Part shown: piece after piece, positions 16,588-25,205 of the stretch
How positions within the stretch are numbered: position 1 is the first letter of the stretch
Layout: the number at the start of each line of letters is the position of its first letter
Assembly: GCF_008180865.1 (NCBI RefSeq)
Contig: NZ_VTEX01000004.1
Location: forward strand, 248,001 to 312,000
From: Rossellomorea aquimaris
GTDB lineage: Bacteria; Bacillota; Bacilli; Bacillales; Bacillaceae_B
Direction of reading: 5' to 3'
Length of the DNA: 64,000 nucleotides
Notes under the pieces: model-generated
The model's input: only the letters and a program-made list of their open reading frames with translations
What the model was told of the DNA's origin: nothing
The model's database searches: none
Made by a program: the position numbers and the translations under genes

Positions 16588-18899
16588 CTTTTTATGCCTT
16601 CTACTATTGATTGAAGAAGCACATCATCGTATACGTGGATGGTTTGTTCAGCGATCCGATCCCAACTAAACATGGATTGAGCCATTTTGAAACCAAGATT
16701 CCCTAATTGCTCCGATTTTGAAGGATTTTCAATTAATGAGACCAATTGTCCATAAAGGCTTTGTTCATGATTGGGCTCGAATAATAAGCCGGTTTGTTCA
16801 TGTTTCACGATTGATTTTAGTCCTCCTGTATTAGACGCAACCACTCCTTTACGGAAAGCCATCGCCTCCAGGGCAACAATGCCGAATGGCTCATAAAGGC
16901 TTGGGAAAATAACCGCTAAACAATTTTTCAAATAGTCATTCCGATCCCTATCGGAAATGTATCCGATGAAGGACACACAATCACTCAGGTCTTCATGGGC
17001 TACCATTTGACGATAATGCTCTAACATCGGCCCTTTTCCTGCTATGATAAATGAGATGTTGAATCCTTCTCTCTTTAACTGTGAGGCTACCCTTATAATC
17101 GTGTCGAACCCTTTCTCATGAACCATGCGCCCGATTGAAAAGAAATACGGGGTGGATGGCCGTTCTATGCTATAAGGAGAAGATTTATCGAGCTTCTCTA
17201 ATTCCACGCCATTTGGTATCACAGCGACTGGTGCTTCGATAGTAAATAAGCTCTTGATTTCGTCTTTCATATGCTCACTGCATACAATAAGGTGGTCAGA
17301 TGCACTAATGAGAAGCTGTTCTTCCCGGTGAATCTTGTGTTGTAAATCGGTATATATTCCTTGATTGCGTCCATGCTCAGTAGCATGAATGGTTGTGATG
17401 AGAGGAATTGAATAGTACTCTTTCAGCTTCATCGCTGAAGTGGACACAATCCAATCATGGGCATGAATATGAGTGATTCTTTCATCTCTAATCAGATCAT
17501 GAGCGTAATGAATGAACGCCTGATTTAAATCAAATACCCATTTAAAGAAGTCTTCTTCATATGGATGCAGGGGATGCACACGGTGAATCGTCACACCTTC
17601 CATTCTTTCAATAGCCAGTGCATCATTGGCTTTCGTTGTAAGTACATGCACCTGTTTCCCTTTTTTCACAAGATTATTTGCCAGATCATACACATGCCTC
17701 GAGAGTCCCCCCACGATATTCGGCGGGTATTCCCATGAGAGGATCAGAACGGAATCCTGTTTCATTGCTTTTTCTTCTACATTACCTGCGAAAAGCTTTT
17801 CAAGGATTTCATCAGATGGAAATGGTACGACCCTATTACGATGAAGGAATAAATGTTCATCAACCTTACCTTCCGTTACCATACCTAGTAAGCTGTCAAA
17901 ATGAATAGTCGTCAAGCCAGTCTCGATATTCGTCCCTTCCAGGCTCGCGATCCATTCCCTCATTAGTTGATGTGCGACCTCTGTCTGTCCAGCAGATGAA
18001 TAGAGATCGTCAAGTTTCTCTTCCATACGATGAACGATTCGAATATTCTTCATGGCAGCGTCAGAAAGAATAGGGGTTTGCTTCTCCATCCCAAGATATC
18101 CGAAACCTACTCTGGAAAGAGCAGTAGAAGATTCCATCTTCTCCTCTAATGAGTGCATGAACTCCCCTTTTATCAATTCATCGTAGCTTGAATGATCCTC
18201 GATGAAAACAACGGAGAGTGAATGAACGTTCTCTTCTGATACTCCAATCCTTCCTTCTGAAACAGGTATTAACTTTAACCCCCTAGGTGTTCTAATGACA
18301 CCGCTATCCTTCTCTTTTTCACTATGTTCATACGAGTAGTAGGAAATAAATGTGAATTCGATTCCTTGTTTGGTAAGGTATAAGTCAATTCCAGGAACAT
18401 ACGCTGCCCGCGGTAACCAAAACGACTTAGGAATCATTTGGAAATACTGCTTATACAATAATGTACTCATACGCACTTGAGATTCAATCGCCCTCGGTGT
18501 CCTGTAATGTGTCAGTGGAAATGAGCTTACAGTCGTAGGAATCACGGTAGCTTTACCTTCTACCACCAGACTCTTATAGGCTTGTACGAAATTCATGTCA
18601 TAGGTCGACCACTGTGAATAGACCAGCTGCCATTTACTCTTTTCATGCGGCTCTGCTTGCAGAAGGTTGGATTGAATGATCGAGTGAGCTTTCTCCTTAA
18701 ACTCTTCACTCATAAAAAGTGAGAAGAGGGTAGGGTTCATCACGACTGGTATAGAGGATGCTCCGTTACGCTGCAGAAGATCTAACAATGCACTATTTTC
18801 TAGAAGGATAGAAGTGAGTAAATCTTCCCGTTCGTTCCATTGTGAAAAAGCCAGTTCGTTAAATTGTGGATATATCATCACTGCCGAAAGTCCTTTCAT
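16584..18899 (-). CDS. Inactive GH57-like domain fused to GT4 glycosyltransferase
   Basis: A 771-residue cytosolic protein. Residues about 1-380 align in pattern with GH57 alpha-glucan branching enzymes: FNELAFSQWNEREDLLTSIL, MNPTLFSLFMSEEF, then FWLPRAAYVPGIDLYLTKQGI. At the nucleophile motif WLPE(C/A)xY the Glu is Arg, and the usual THG is SSF, so hydrolase/transferase activity is probably lost. Residues about 385-771 are a GT-B GT4 transferase, with WEYPPNIVGGLSRHVYDLA, HAHDWI, IGRMVHEKG and FPSLYEPFGIVALEA (ExxxxxxxE). The ATG at 18899 overlaps the DUF4912 stop by 4 bp; an upstream ATG at 18956 lies inside that gene. Bacterial glycogen or polysaccharide synthesis is likely. Confidence 0.85.
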   Translation of the reverse strand: MKGLSAVMIYPQFNELAFSQWNEREDLLTSILLENSALLDLLQRNGASSIPVVMNPTLFSLFMSEEFKEKAHSIIQSNLLQAEPHEKSKWQLVYSQWSTYDMNFVQAYKSLVVEGKATVIPTTVSSFPLTHYRTPRAIESQVRMSTLLYKQYFQMIPKSFWLPRAAYVPGIDLYLTKQGIEFTFISYYSYEHSEKEKDSGVIRTPRGLKLIPVSEGRIGVSEENVHSLSVVFIEDHSSYDELIKGEFMHSLEEKMESSTALSRVGFGYLGMEKQTPILSDAAMKNIRIVHRMEEKLDDLYSSAGQTEVAHQLMREWIASLEGTNIETGLTTIHFDSLLGMVTEGKVDEHLFLHRNRVVPFPSDEILEKLFAGNVEEKAMKQDSVLILSWEYPPNIVGGLSRHVYDLANNLVKKGKQVHVLTTKANDALAIERMEGVTIHRVHPLHPYEEDFFKWVFDLNQAFIHYAHDLIRDERITHIHAHDWIVSTSAMKLKEYYSIPLITTIHATEHGRNQGIYTDLQHKIHREEQLLISASDHLIVCSEHMKDEIKSLFTIEAPVAVIPNGVELEKLDKSSPYSIERPSTPYFFSIGRMVHEKGFDTIIRVASQLKREGFNISFIIAGKGPMLEHYRQMVAHEDLSDCVSFIGYISDRDRNDYLKNCLAVIFPSLYEPFGIVALEAMAFRKGVVASNTGGLKSIVKHEQTGLLFEPNHEQSLYGQLVSLIENPSKSEQLGNLGFKMAQSMFSWDRIAEQTIHVYDDVLLQSIVEGIKR

Positions 18900-19603
18900 G
18901 CCTTTTCCTCCTGATTCATAACATAATACGAATAGGTGCTCACATGCTCCACCCATTTCGGTTCTTTAATTAATCCTTGCTCATATTCAAATAACTCTTT
19001 CATACTGTGATACTCCTGCTGATGGGACGTTCTTGGGGTGTGGAGTACATTGGAACGGGTGAATGCAACAAAGTCACCGGACGGTAAACGTAATCCAATT
19101 TCCATACAATAGCTTCTGTTTTCCTTTAGGCCATTTACAAACCAATCACTCTCCGTATGGGGAACATATGAATCGGAGTATGCGTGATGATTATGTCCGT
19201 TAAAGGAAATCGATGTAATATCATATAAACGCAGGACAAATGGTTGAGGGTCAGCATTCATTTTAAAATGGCTCTTCACATGGCGAATCCATTCTTGAGT
19301 AATGTTCCAATAGCAATAGATTCTCGATGACGTAGAGAACATGATCGATAATTCAGTGGCTCGCGGGTTTTTCGCATGAAGCTTAGGCATCTTTCTTCCA
19401 AAGGAAGCTCTACCTACCCGTTTTTTGGGTATTTCCTGCTCAATCACTTCTACAGGCGCACTCTCATTTACAGTAGTGTTTCCCTGAGCTTTCTGATACT
19501 TCACCCATTGATATTGAACTTTCCCAACGGTGGTATTCAGCTCTTTGGCAATTTTCCTGAATGACACTCCTTGTTCTTTTAACCGAATGATTTCTGTGAT
19601 CAA
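18896..19603 (-). CDS. HTH-DUF4912 protein, first gene of the glycan operon
   Basis: A 235-residue protein. Residues 1-37 (IIRLKEQGVSFRKIAKELNT plus TVGKVQYQW) look like a resolvase/sigma-type helix-turn-helix. Residues about 75-215 fit DUF4912, a beta-sandwich-like domain with YCYWNIT and LRLYDIT motifs often found with starch/glycan enzymes in Firmicutes. It probably binds carbohydrate or regulates the operon. It is first in the unit with the GH57-GT4 fusion, nucleotidyltransferase and unknown protein, all coupled by short overlaps. The combination of a DNA-binding helix pair with a sugar-binding-like domain suggests a sensor, which is inferred. Confidence 0.75.
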   Translation of the reverse strand: MITEIIRLKEQGVSFRKIAKELNTTVGKVQYQWVKYQKAQGNTTVNESAPVEVIEQEIPKKRVGRASFGRKMPKLHAKNPRATELSIMFSTSSRIYCYWNITQEWIRHVKSHFKMNADPQPFVLRLYDITSISFNGHNHHAYSDSYVPHTESDWFVNGLKENRSYCMEIGLRLPSGDFVAFTRSNVLHTPRTSHQQEYHSMKELFEYEQGLIKEPKWVEHVSTYSYYVMNQEEKA

Positions 19604-19955
19604 AACAATTCCTCCTAAAGAGTAACCAAATATTATATAAATTCAATCTAAAAATTATGACAATTATCTATAATTTCATCGTAACACCCTATTCAAAAAC
19701 CTACAATAAACGCATTTTGTCGTATCTTGTTATACGTGGAGATAGTGGGGTTTATCATGCATTTTTTTTGCAAATCATTATGCTGAAATGATATTAAAGC
19801 GATTACATTATCGGAACGACAAGATTCTTTCATAATTGCCCAGTGACATTCGACAAAATATTGGTTCTTTCCACAAATTTATCCTTCCACCTTATAGAGA
19901 TAAGCCATTATCTATGCTATAACTAAAGGAGAATAATACTGCATGGGGTGATATA
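19604..19955. other. Divergent promoter region, glycan operon and HTH membrane protein
   Basis: 352 bp separate two divergent genes that both encode a resolvase-like HTH. It is AT-rich. A short dyad CGTATCTTGTTATACG (19721-19736) is present. No gene or terminator is seen. It is probably a shared control region. Confidence 0.55.
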
Positions 19956-20309
19956 GTGGATTTACTATTCATTGGATTAGTAAGCTTCTCTATCCTATTA
20001 CTAGTCATTTCGTTTTTCCAACGGGATCGGTATCGTGATATTGAAAAAGACATAGAAGAATTGTCAATGAATGTTCTTCAAGAGCATTATCAATTAAAGA
20101 AGAGAATACGGGTACTGGAAGAAGAGTTGATGGTGAATGGCGATGCTCCTATACAAAGAACAGCACCTGTAAGGAAACCCATTCATGAGGTTGTGAAAAA
20201 TCAAGTCATTGCACTGTATCAACAAGGGATACCTGTCGAACAAATCGCAAAGCAATCTGCACTTTCTAAATCTGAAGTTCAGCAACTTATTTCGAAGCTT
20301 CAACACTAA
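19956..20309 (+). CDS. Membrane-anchored coiled-coil protein with C-terminal HTH
   Basis: A 117-residue protein. One N-terminal membrane helix (about 3-21, LLFIGLVSFSILLLVISFF) is followed by a charged coiled coil (about 26-62, rich in E/K heptads), a Pro/Arg linker, and a C-terminal HTH-like segment, VIALYQQGIPVEQIAKQSAL then SKSEVQQLI. The fold order (TM, coil, HTH) places the HTH in the cytosol. GTG start with GGGGTG upstream. It diverges from the DUF4912 gene, whose N-terminus has a similar HTH. Its role is unknown. Similar small bacillar proteins are annotated only as domain-of-unknown-function. Confidence 0.72.
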   Translation: MDLLFIGLVSFSILLLVISFFQRDRYRDIEKDIEELSMNVLQEHYQLKKRIRVLEEELMVNGDAPIQRTAPVRKPIHEVVKNQVIALYQQGIPVEQIAKQSALSKSEVQQLISKLQH

Positions 20310-20351
20310 ATTCATTGAGTAAAATACTCAACTACTCAATAGAATGCACAG

Positions 20352-20383
20352 AAAAAGCTGTCCTTGTGCGGGACAGCTTTTTT
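20352..20383. terminator. Bidirectional terminator between the HTH protein and phoU
   Basis: A GCTGTCC/GGACAGC stem flanked by A5 and T6, so it works on both strands for the convergent genes. Confidence 0.92.
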
Positions 20384-20393
20384 CTGATAGTGT

Positions 20394-21053
20394 CTATTCA
20401 TTCAAGTCGTAACGACGACCTTTCACTAAATAGAATACACCTTCTGCAATGTTTGTTGAATGATCCGCAGCTCTTTCAAGATAACGGCAGATGAATGAGA
20501 GCTGAGTGATCTGAGCCGTAAATTCAGGCTTTTCTTTATTGAGAGTCAGAAGCTCTACAATCGTTTCACCATATAAGTCATCCACCTTATCATCCATATC
20601 AGCGATTCTCTTTGCTTTCGCCACATCTTCTTCGACAAATGACTCTAATGTAAGCTGAATCATTTCGGATGTGATGGCATGCATTTCTTTAATATGATGA
20701 ATCGGTTTAATCAGAGGTTCATTACCAATACGGATCGTTGATTTCGCTACGTTCACAGCGAAATCTGCGATTCTTTCCAAGTCTGACGCAATTTTGATGG
20801 CAACGATGATTCTTCTTAAATCAGTTGCCACTGGTTGTTGCTTAGCTATAGTCAGAATGGCTAAATCATTGATCTCCTCTTCCAGATCATCGGCTTTTTG
20901 GTCGCCTTCGATAATAGCAAGCGCCGTATCAACATCCTTCTCTTCTAACGCCACAATACTTCTCTCAAGTGCAATCTTTGCAATATTGCCCAAATCCATT
21001 AGTTTGGTTTGTAACTCTTTCAAATTCGCATCAAATTGTCCTCTTACTGCCAT
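20394..21053 (-). CDS. phoU: Phosphate transport regulator PhoU
   Basis: A 219-residue all-helical protein with two PhoU repeats, each carrying a metal-binding E/DxxxD pattern (DLERIADFAVNVAKS and YLERAADHSTNIAEG). PhoU binds the PstB ATPase and, in species with PhoR, dampens the phosphate-starvation signal and controls transport. The ATG at 21053 is used because GGAAGGGG lies just upstream; the reading frame extends further without family support. It is last in pstSCAB-phoU. B. subtilis lacks phoU in this operon, so this differs from that model. Confidence 0.95.
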   Translation of the reverse strand: MAVRGQFDANLKELQTKLMDLGNIAKIALERSIVALEEKDVDTALAIIEGDQKADDLEEEINDLAILTIAKQQPVATDLRRIIVAIKIASDLERIADFAVNVAKSTIRIGNEPLIKPIHHIKEMHAITSEMIQLTLESFVEEDVAKAKRIADMDDKVDDLYGETIVELLTLNKEKPEFTAQITQLSFICRYLERAADHSTNIAEGVFYLVKGRRYDLNE

Positions 21054-21140
21054 GATTATACCCCTTCCTCTTTCAACACTTAAGCTTCTCAATAGTAGGA
21101 ATTAAACACCCGGTGATATTTATCCTTCTTCTAATGTGAA

Positions 21141-21947
21141 TTAACCGAAACGGCCTGAGATATAGTCTTCTGTTCGCTTATCAGATGGAGTAGAGAAGAT
21201 TTTATCTGTTTTGTCAAATTCAACTACTTCCCCATTCAGGAAGAAGGCTGTGCGGTCAGAAATACGTGCAGCCTGTTGCATATTATGAGTTACAATAATA
21301 ATACTGTATTCTGTTTTTAACTCTTGAACCAGTTCTTCAATCTTTAATGTAGAAATCGGATCCAGAGCAGATGTGGGTTCATCCATCAAAATGACGTCCG
21401 GCTCAATAGCAAGACATCTTGCTATACAGATACGCTGCTGTTGTCCACCCGATAGACCATATGCATTTTGATTCAGGCGATCTTTCACTTCATCCCAAAT
21501 CGCTGCACCGCGTAAGCTTTTTTCAACAATTTCATCCAGGATTTTTTTGTTTTTGATTCCGTGAATGCGTGGTCCATATGCAATGTTGTCGTAAATCGAT
21601 TTCGGAAATGGATTTGGCTTTTGGAATACCATTCCTACTTTTGTACGTAATTCCTCAACGCGGTATTTACTGTCAAAAATGTTGCGATCACGATAGATGA
21701 TATCTCCAGAAGTTTTTACGCTTGGAATCAATTCGATCATTCGGTTCAATGTTTTAATATACGTTGACTTACCACAACCTGAAGGTCCAATAATTGCCGT
21801 AACTTCATTTTCCATGATATCCAGGTCGATATTCTTTAACGCATGATTCGTACCGTACCATAAGTTCAATTGTTTCGTTTGGTATACCGCTTCTTTTGTT
21901 TCTTTATGATCAACCATGTTACTTTCTTTTGCTTTAATCGTTTGCAT
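21141..21947 (-). CDS. pstB: Phosphate ABC transporter ATPase PstB
   Basis: A 268-residue ABC ATPase that powers high-affinity phosphate import. Walker [10 protein letters not shown], signature LSGGQQQR, Walker B VILMDEP and the PstB-typical [17 protein letters not shown] and NRMIELIP are visible. The ATG at 21947 is preferred, since AAGGAGG lies eight bases upstream; an ATG at 21965 would contain that site. It lies 41 bp after pstA and 87 bp before phoU. It works at the membrane with PstC and PstA. Confidence 0.97.
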   Translation of the reverse strand: MQTIKAKESNMVDHKETKEAVYQTKQLNLWYGTNHALKNIDLDIMENEVTAIIGPSGCGKSTYIKTLNRMIELIPSVKTSGDIIYRDRNIFDSKYRVEELRTKVGMVFQKPNPFPKSIYDNIAYGPRIHGIKNKKILDEIVEKSLRGAAIWDEVKDRLNQNAYGLSGGQQQRICIARCLAIEPDVILMDEPTSALDPISTLKIEELVQELKTEYSIIIVTHNMQQAARISDRTAFFLNGEVVEFDKTDKIFSTPSDKRTEDYISGRFG

Positions 21948-21988
21948 TTCGAAAGCCTCCTTCATCCAATAAAAAACATAATAAATTA

Positions 21989-22867
21989 TTAATATCTCTT
22001 CTGAAACTTATTACGAATTAACACTGCAATCGAGTTCATTATTAATAGTAGTCCCAATAGGATGATGATTCCTGCAGCTGCCACATCATGGAAATCCGCT
22101 TGTGGTCGTCTTGTCCAATCGTAAATTTGCATTGGAAGTGCTGTGAATGTATCCAAAATGGAACCTGGTGTAAAGAGTAATATCGTTGGTACACCGATAA
22201 CAACCAGGGGCGCTGTTTCTCCGATTGCACGGGAAAACGCTAAAATGCTTCCTGTCAATATTCCGGGTATTGCGGCTGGTAAAACGACTCTGGTAATTGT
22301 CTGCCACTTTGTAGCACCCATACCATAGGATGCGTCCCTTAACTCTCTTGGTACTGAACGAATCGCTTCCTGTGCCGCAACAATGATAACAGGCAGAATG
22401 AGCAAACTCATTGTCAAACCGGCTGCCAGTACACTTTGCCCAAGGGCAAAGGCCCGGGCAAAGATCGTTAAACCTAATAGACCAAATACAACGGAAGGAA
22501 CACCTGCAAGGTTTGAAATATTTACTTTGATAAATTTATTGATTTTGTTTTGTTTCGCATATTCTTCTAAATAAATCGCCGTCCCCACTGCTAATATGAA
22601 CGAAACGATAACAACAACGAACATCAGCCAGATCGTTCCCATAAAGGCGGCATAAATCCCTGCTTTTTCAGGGAACCTCGATCCCACATTTTGTAAAAAT
22701 TGCAGATCCAAGTATCCAATTCCTTGAGTGAATACCCGATATAATAATACACTTAACACGACTAAGCCAAATAAAGTTGCCAGTAAGAAAAGCCCTTTAA
22801 AGATGCTATTCACCATTAGTCTGGATGACATCTTTTTCAAGACGTTTTCCTGATTGATATACTTCAT
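21989..22867 (-). CDS. pstA: Phosphate ABC transporter permease PstA
   Basis: A 292-residue permease with six membrane helices and the EAA-type loop ([23 protein letters not shown]) that contacts PstB. It forms the transmembrane channel with PstC. Start codon ATG lies 2 bp after the pstC stop, indicating tight coupling. Length is typical. There is nothing unusual. Confidence 0.96.
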   Translation of the reverse strand: MKYINQENVLKKMSSRLMVNSIFKGLFLLATLFGLVVLSVLLYRVFTQGIGYLDLQFLQNVGSRFPEKAGIYAAFMGTIWLMFVVVIVSFILAVGTAIYLEEYAKQNKINKFIKVNISNLAGVPSVVFGLLGLTIFARAFALGQSVLAAGLTMSLLILPVIIVAAQEAIRSVPRELRDASYGMGATKWQTITRVVLPAAIPGILTGSILAFSRAIGETAPLVVIGVPTILLFTPGSILDTFTALPMQIYDWTRRPQADFHDVAAAGIIILLGLLLIMNSIAVLIRNKFQKRY

Positions 22868-22869
22868 GA

Positions 22870-23817
22870 TTAATACTCCTCTCTGAATCGCTTAGAGATG
22901 TATTGAGCAAGCAGGTTCATACCTAATGTGAATAAGAATAGTGTGAAACCTACTGCATAAATACTATAGTAAATCGTCGTTCCATATCCTGCATCTCCTG
23001 TACTTACCTGAACGATGTAGGCTGTCATCGTTTGGATGGAATCAGTAACATCCCAAGAAAGATTTGGAGAAGCACCTGCAGCAACCGTTACAATCATGGT
23101 TTCTCCAATTGCACGGGAGATGGCAAGAACAATCGATGCAACGATGCCTGATACAGCAGCAGGCAAAACAACCTTAAGTGCCACTTCTAATTTGGTTGCC
23201 CCTAATGCCTGTGCACCTTCACGTATGGAATTCGGAACAGACGACATCGCGTCTTCAGATAGAGAAGCAATCATGGGAATAATCATGATCCCAACTACAA
23301 TTCCAGGACTCAATGCATTAAATATACTTAACTCAGGTATAAATGACTTCAATAAAGGAGTAACAAATGTTAGAGCAAAGAACCCAAATACAATCGTTGG
23401 AATCCCCGCTAACACTTCTAATATCGGTTTGATGAACCGTCTTGAACGATCCGTTGCGTACTCACTCAAATAAATGGCGGAAGCAAGTCCTATCGGTACT
23501 GCTACCACTACAGCTATTCCGGTAATCTTCAATGTTCCCGAGATTAAAGGAATGATTCCGTAACTTGGATTCTGAATGGAAAAAGGAAACCATTCTGTTC
23601 CTGTTATGAACTCAAATACCGATACTCTTGAAAAGAATGTAAATGTTTCAAAGATAAGAGTAAATACGATACCTATGGTTGTTAATACTGAAACCCCGGC
23701 TAATGCAAACAAGATCCATGGTATAGACTTTTCCACAGAACGATTTAAGCCTTTACCACTTTTTTGTGCAATCATCTCTGAAACAGAGTATGAAGATCCT
23801 TTTGAATTTGTAGCCAT
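22870..23817 (-). CDS. pstC: Phosphate ABC transporter permease PstC
   Basis: A 315-residue permease with six membrane helices, an EAA loop (SIREGAQALGATKLEVALKV) and the PstC-type large first periplasmic loop. The ATG at 23817 (MATNSKGSS) is chosen over an in-frame ATG 8 codons upstream because AAGGGG lies before it. A stable hairpin between pstS and pstC may give less pstC than pstS mRNA. Partner of PstA. Confidence 0.95.
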   Translation of the reverse strand: MATNSKGSSYSVSEMIAQKSGKGLNRSVEKSIPWILFALAGVSVLTTIGIVFTLIFETFTFFSRVSVFEFITGTEWFPFSIQNPSYGIIPLISGTLKITGIAVVVAVPIGLASAIYLSEYATDRSRRFIKPILEVLAGIPTIVFGFFALTFVTPLLKSFIPELSIFNALSPGIVVGIMIIPMIASLSEDAMSSVPNSIREGAQALGATKLEVALKVVLPAAVSGIVASIVLAISRAIGETMIVTVAAGASPNLSWDVTDSIQTMTAYIVQVSTGDAGYGTTIYYSIYAVGFTLFLFTLGMNLLAQYISKRFREEY

Positions 23818-23847
23818 ATAATGTAAACCCCTTTCATCCACATGACA

Positions 23848-23880
23848 AGATGAGAAGCAAGTATTAGTCGCTTCTCATCT
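23848..23880 (-). promoter_or_regulatory. Intercistronic stem-loop between pstS and pstC
   Basis: An 11-bp perfect stem, AGATGAGAAGC with GCTTCTCATCT, separated by 11 nt. On the minus (coding) strand it is not followed by T-run (TGTCATG), so it is not an ordinary terminator. In binding-protein operons such hairpins protect the upstream mRNA or attenuate the downstream part, giving excess binding protein. Confidence 0.7.
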
Positions 23881-23908
23881 GTTTTTTTGACTTAACAACG
23901 ATACTTGA

Positions 23909-24847
23909 TTATTTCAGACCCTCTAAAGCATCTGTAGCTTCCTTGATTTTTTCTTCTGGAAGACTTACATAGCCAACTGCTTCTGCCATTTCAGCAGAGT
24001 TATCAAGGGTGAATTTCATGAAATCATATACAGCTTCATTATCTTTAACAGAAGCGTTTTTAGCATATACGAACAATGGACGTGATAGTGGAGTGTATTC
24101 CCCGCTCTCGATTGTTTCATTATTCGGCTCAACTCCGCCGATTTTTACTGCTTTAAGTTCTTCCTTATTTGCAAGGTAATAAGCATAACCGAAGAATCCG
24201 ATCCCGTTTTTATCACCCGTTACACCTTGTACAAGAACGTTATCATCTTCAGAAAGCTGAATGTTTTGTTTCACCATATCTTTTTCTTCTAAAACTACTT
24301 CATTGAAATAATCATATGTTCCTGAGTCAGTACCAGGAGAGTAGAATTTAACTTCTTCATCTGGCCATTCCGGATTGATATCAGACCATTTCTTAGTCTT
24401 TCCATCTTCAATCCAAAGCTTTTGAAGATCTTCGACTGTTATGTCTTCTGCCCAGTCGTTTTCTTTGTTAACTACGATTGTAAGACCATCTTTTGCAACT
24501 TCGAATTCAGTGAAATCAATACCAGCTTCTTCTAGCTTTTGCTTTTCTTCGTCTTTGATTGGACGGGAAGCGTTTGAAAGATCCGTTTCACCTGCGATAA
24601 ATTTTTCAAATCCACCACCAGAACCGGAAACACCGATAGATACTTTTACATCAGGTTGTGTAGCTGCATATTCTTCGTTAACAGCTTCCATGATTGGAGC
24701 TACTGTTGATGAACCATCCATTTTTACGCTACCGGATAGTTGTTCACCTGAACCACCATTTTCTGCTCCACCTTGAGCACCACATGCACCCAATACAAGA
24801 GCTGATCCGATCATTGCTGACATTGCCAGATACTTAAAGCTTTTCAT
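23909..24847 (-). CDS. pstS: Phosphate-binding lipoprotein PstS
   Basis: A 312-residue substrate-binding protein anchored by lipobox LGAC (Cys22), followed by a Gly/Glu-rich linker. Phosphate-binding signatures are DGSSTVAPI at the start of the mature domain, GVSGSGGGFEKF, and SPGTDSGTYDYF. It captures phosphate outside the membrane for PstCAB. It is the first gene of the operon and lies behind four direct Pho boxes. Ribosome site AGGGGG. Confidence 0.97.
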   Translation of the reverse strand: MKSFKYLAMSAMIGSALVLGACGAQGGAENGGSGEQLSGSVKMDGSSTVAPIMEAVNEEYAATQPDVKVSIGVSGSGGGFEKFIAGETDLSNASRPIKDEEKQKLEEAGIDFTEFEVAKDGLTIVVNKENDWAEDITVEDLQKLWIEDGKTKKWSDINPEWPDEEVKFYSPGTDSGTYDYFNEVVLEEKDMVKQNIQLSEDDNVLVQGVTGDKNGIGFFGYAYYLANKEELKAVKIGGVEPNNETIESGEYTPLSRPLFVYAKNASVKDNEAVYDFMKFTLDNSAEMAEAVGYVSLPEEKIKEATDALEGLK

Positions 24848-24909
24848 TCCTAAATTCCCCCTAAGAAACTTGGTTGTTTTGTCCTACGAGTAATAGATTA
24901 ATAGATGAG

Positions 24910-24948
24910 TGTTAATGCGGTTTTAACCATTTGTAAAGGTTTTGTAAA
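24910..24948 (-). promoter_or_regulatory. Four tandem Pho boxes upstream of pstS
   Basis: On the minus strand four hexamers occur at exact 11-bp spacing: TTTACA (24943-24948), TTTACA (24932-24937), TTAAAA (24921-24926) and TTAACA (24910-24915). This fits the Bacillus PhoP site (TT(A/T)ACA repeats with 5-bp gaps). They lie about 65-100 bp upstream of the pstS start, so the operon is expected to be induced by PhoP at low phosphate. Confidence 0.88.
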
Positions 24949-25151
24949 TTCGACATTTTTCTTCATCTTCAGACCCTTTCAATAACCTGAAAAACCCCGT
25001 CAAACCCCCATTAAACATAGTATTAGACAAGGATTTGTAAATTATGTAGTTCCCAGATGAATATATCAAATATTTATTTCGACTTTATCTTGATTTTCGT
25101 TTTCATTATAGAAATGTTCTATTGATTTTGAGTAAAAAGACTTAAAAATCA

Positions 25152-25197
25152 TAAAAAAAAGCTGATTCCCAGAAAGTTATTTCGTGGAAAACAGCTT
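25152..25197 (-). terminator. Terminator of pbpA
   Basis: On the minus strand AAGCTGTTTTCC pairs with GGGAATCAGCTT, followed by eight T, just after the pbpA stop. The 24949-25151 stretch between it and the Pho boxes is AT-rich with no gene. Confidence 0.75.
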
Positions 25198-25205
25198 ACG
25201 TTTGC

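Noticed and set aside
23848-23880. Terminator between pstS and pstC
   Set aside because: The T-run is on the non-coding side; on the coding strand the stem is followed by TGTCATG.
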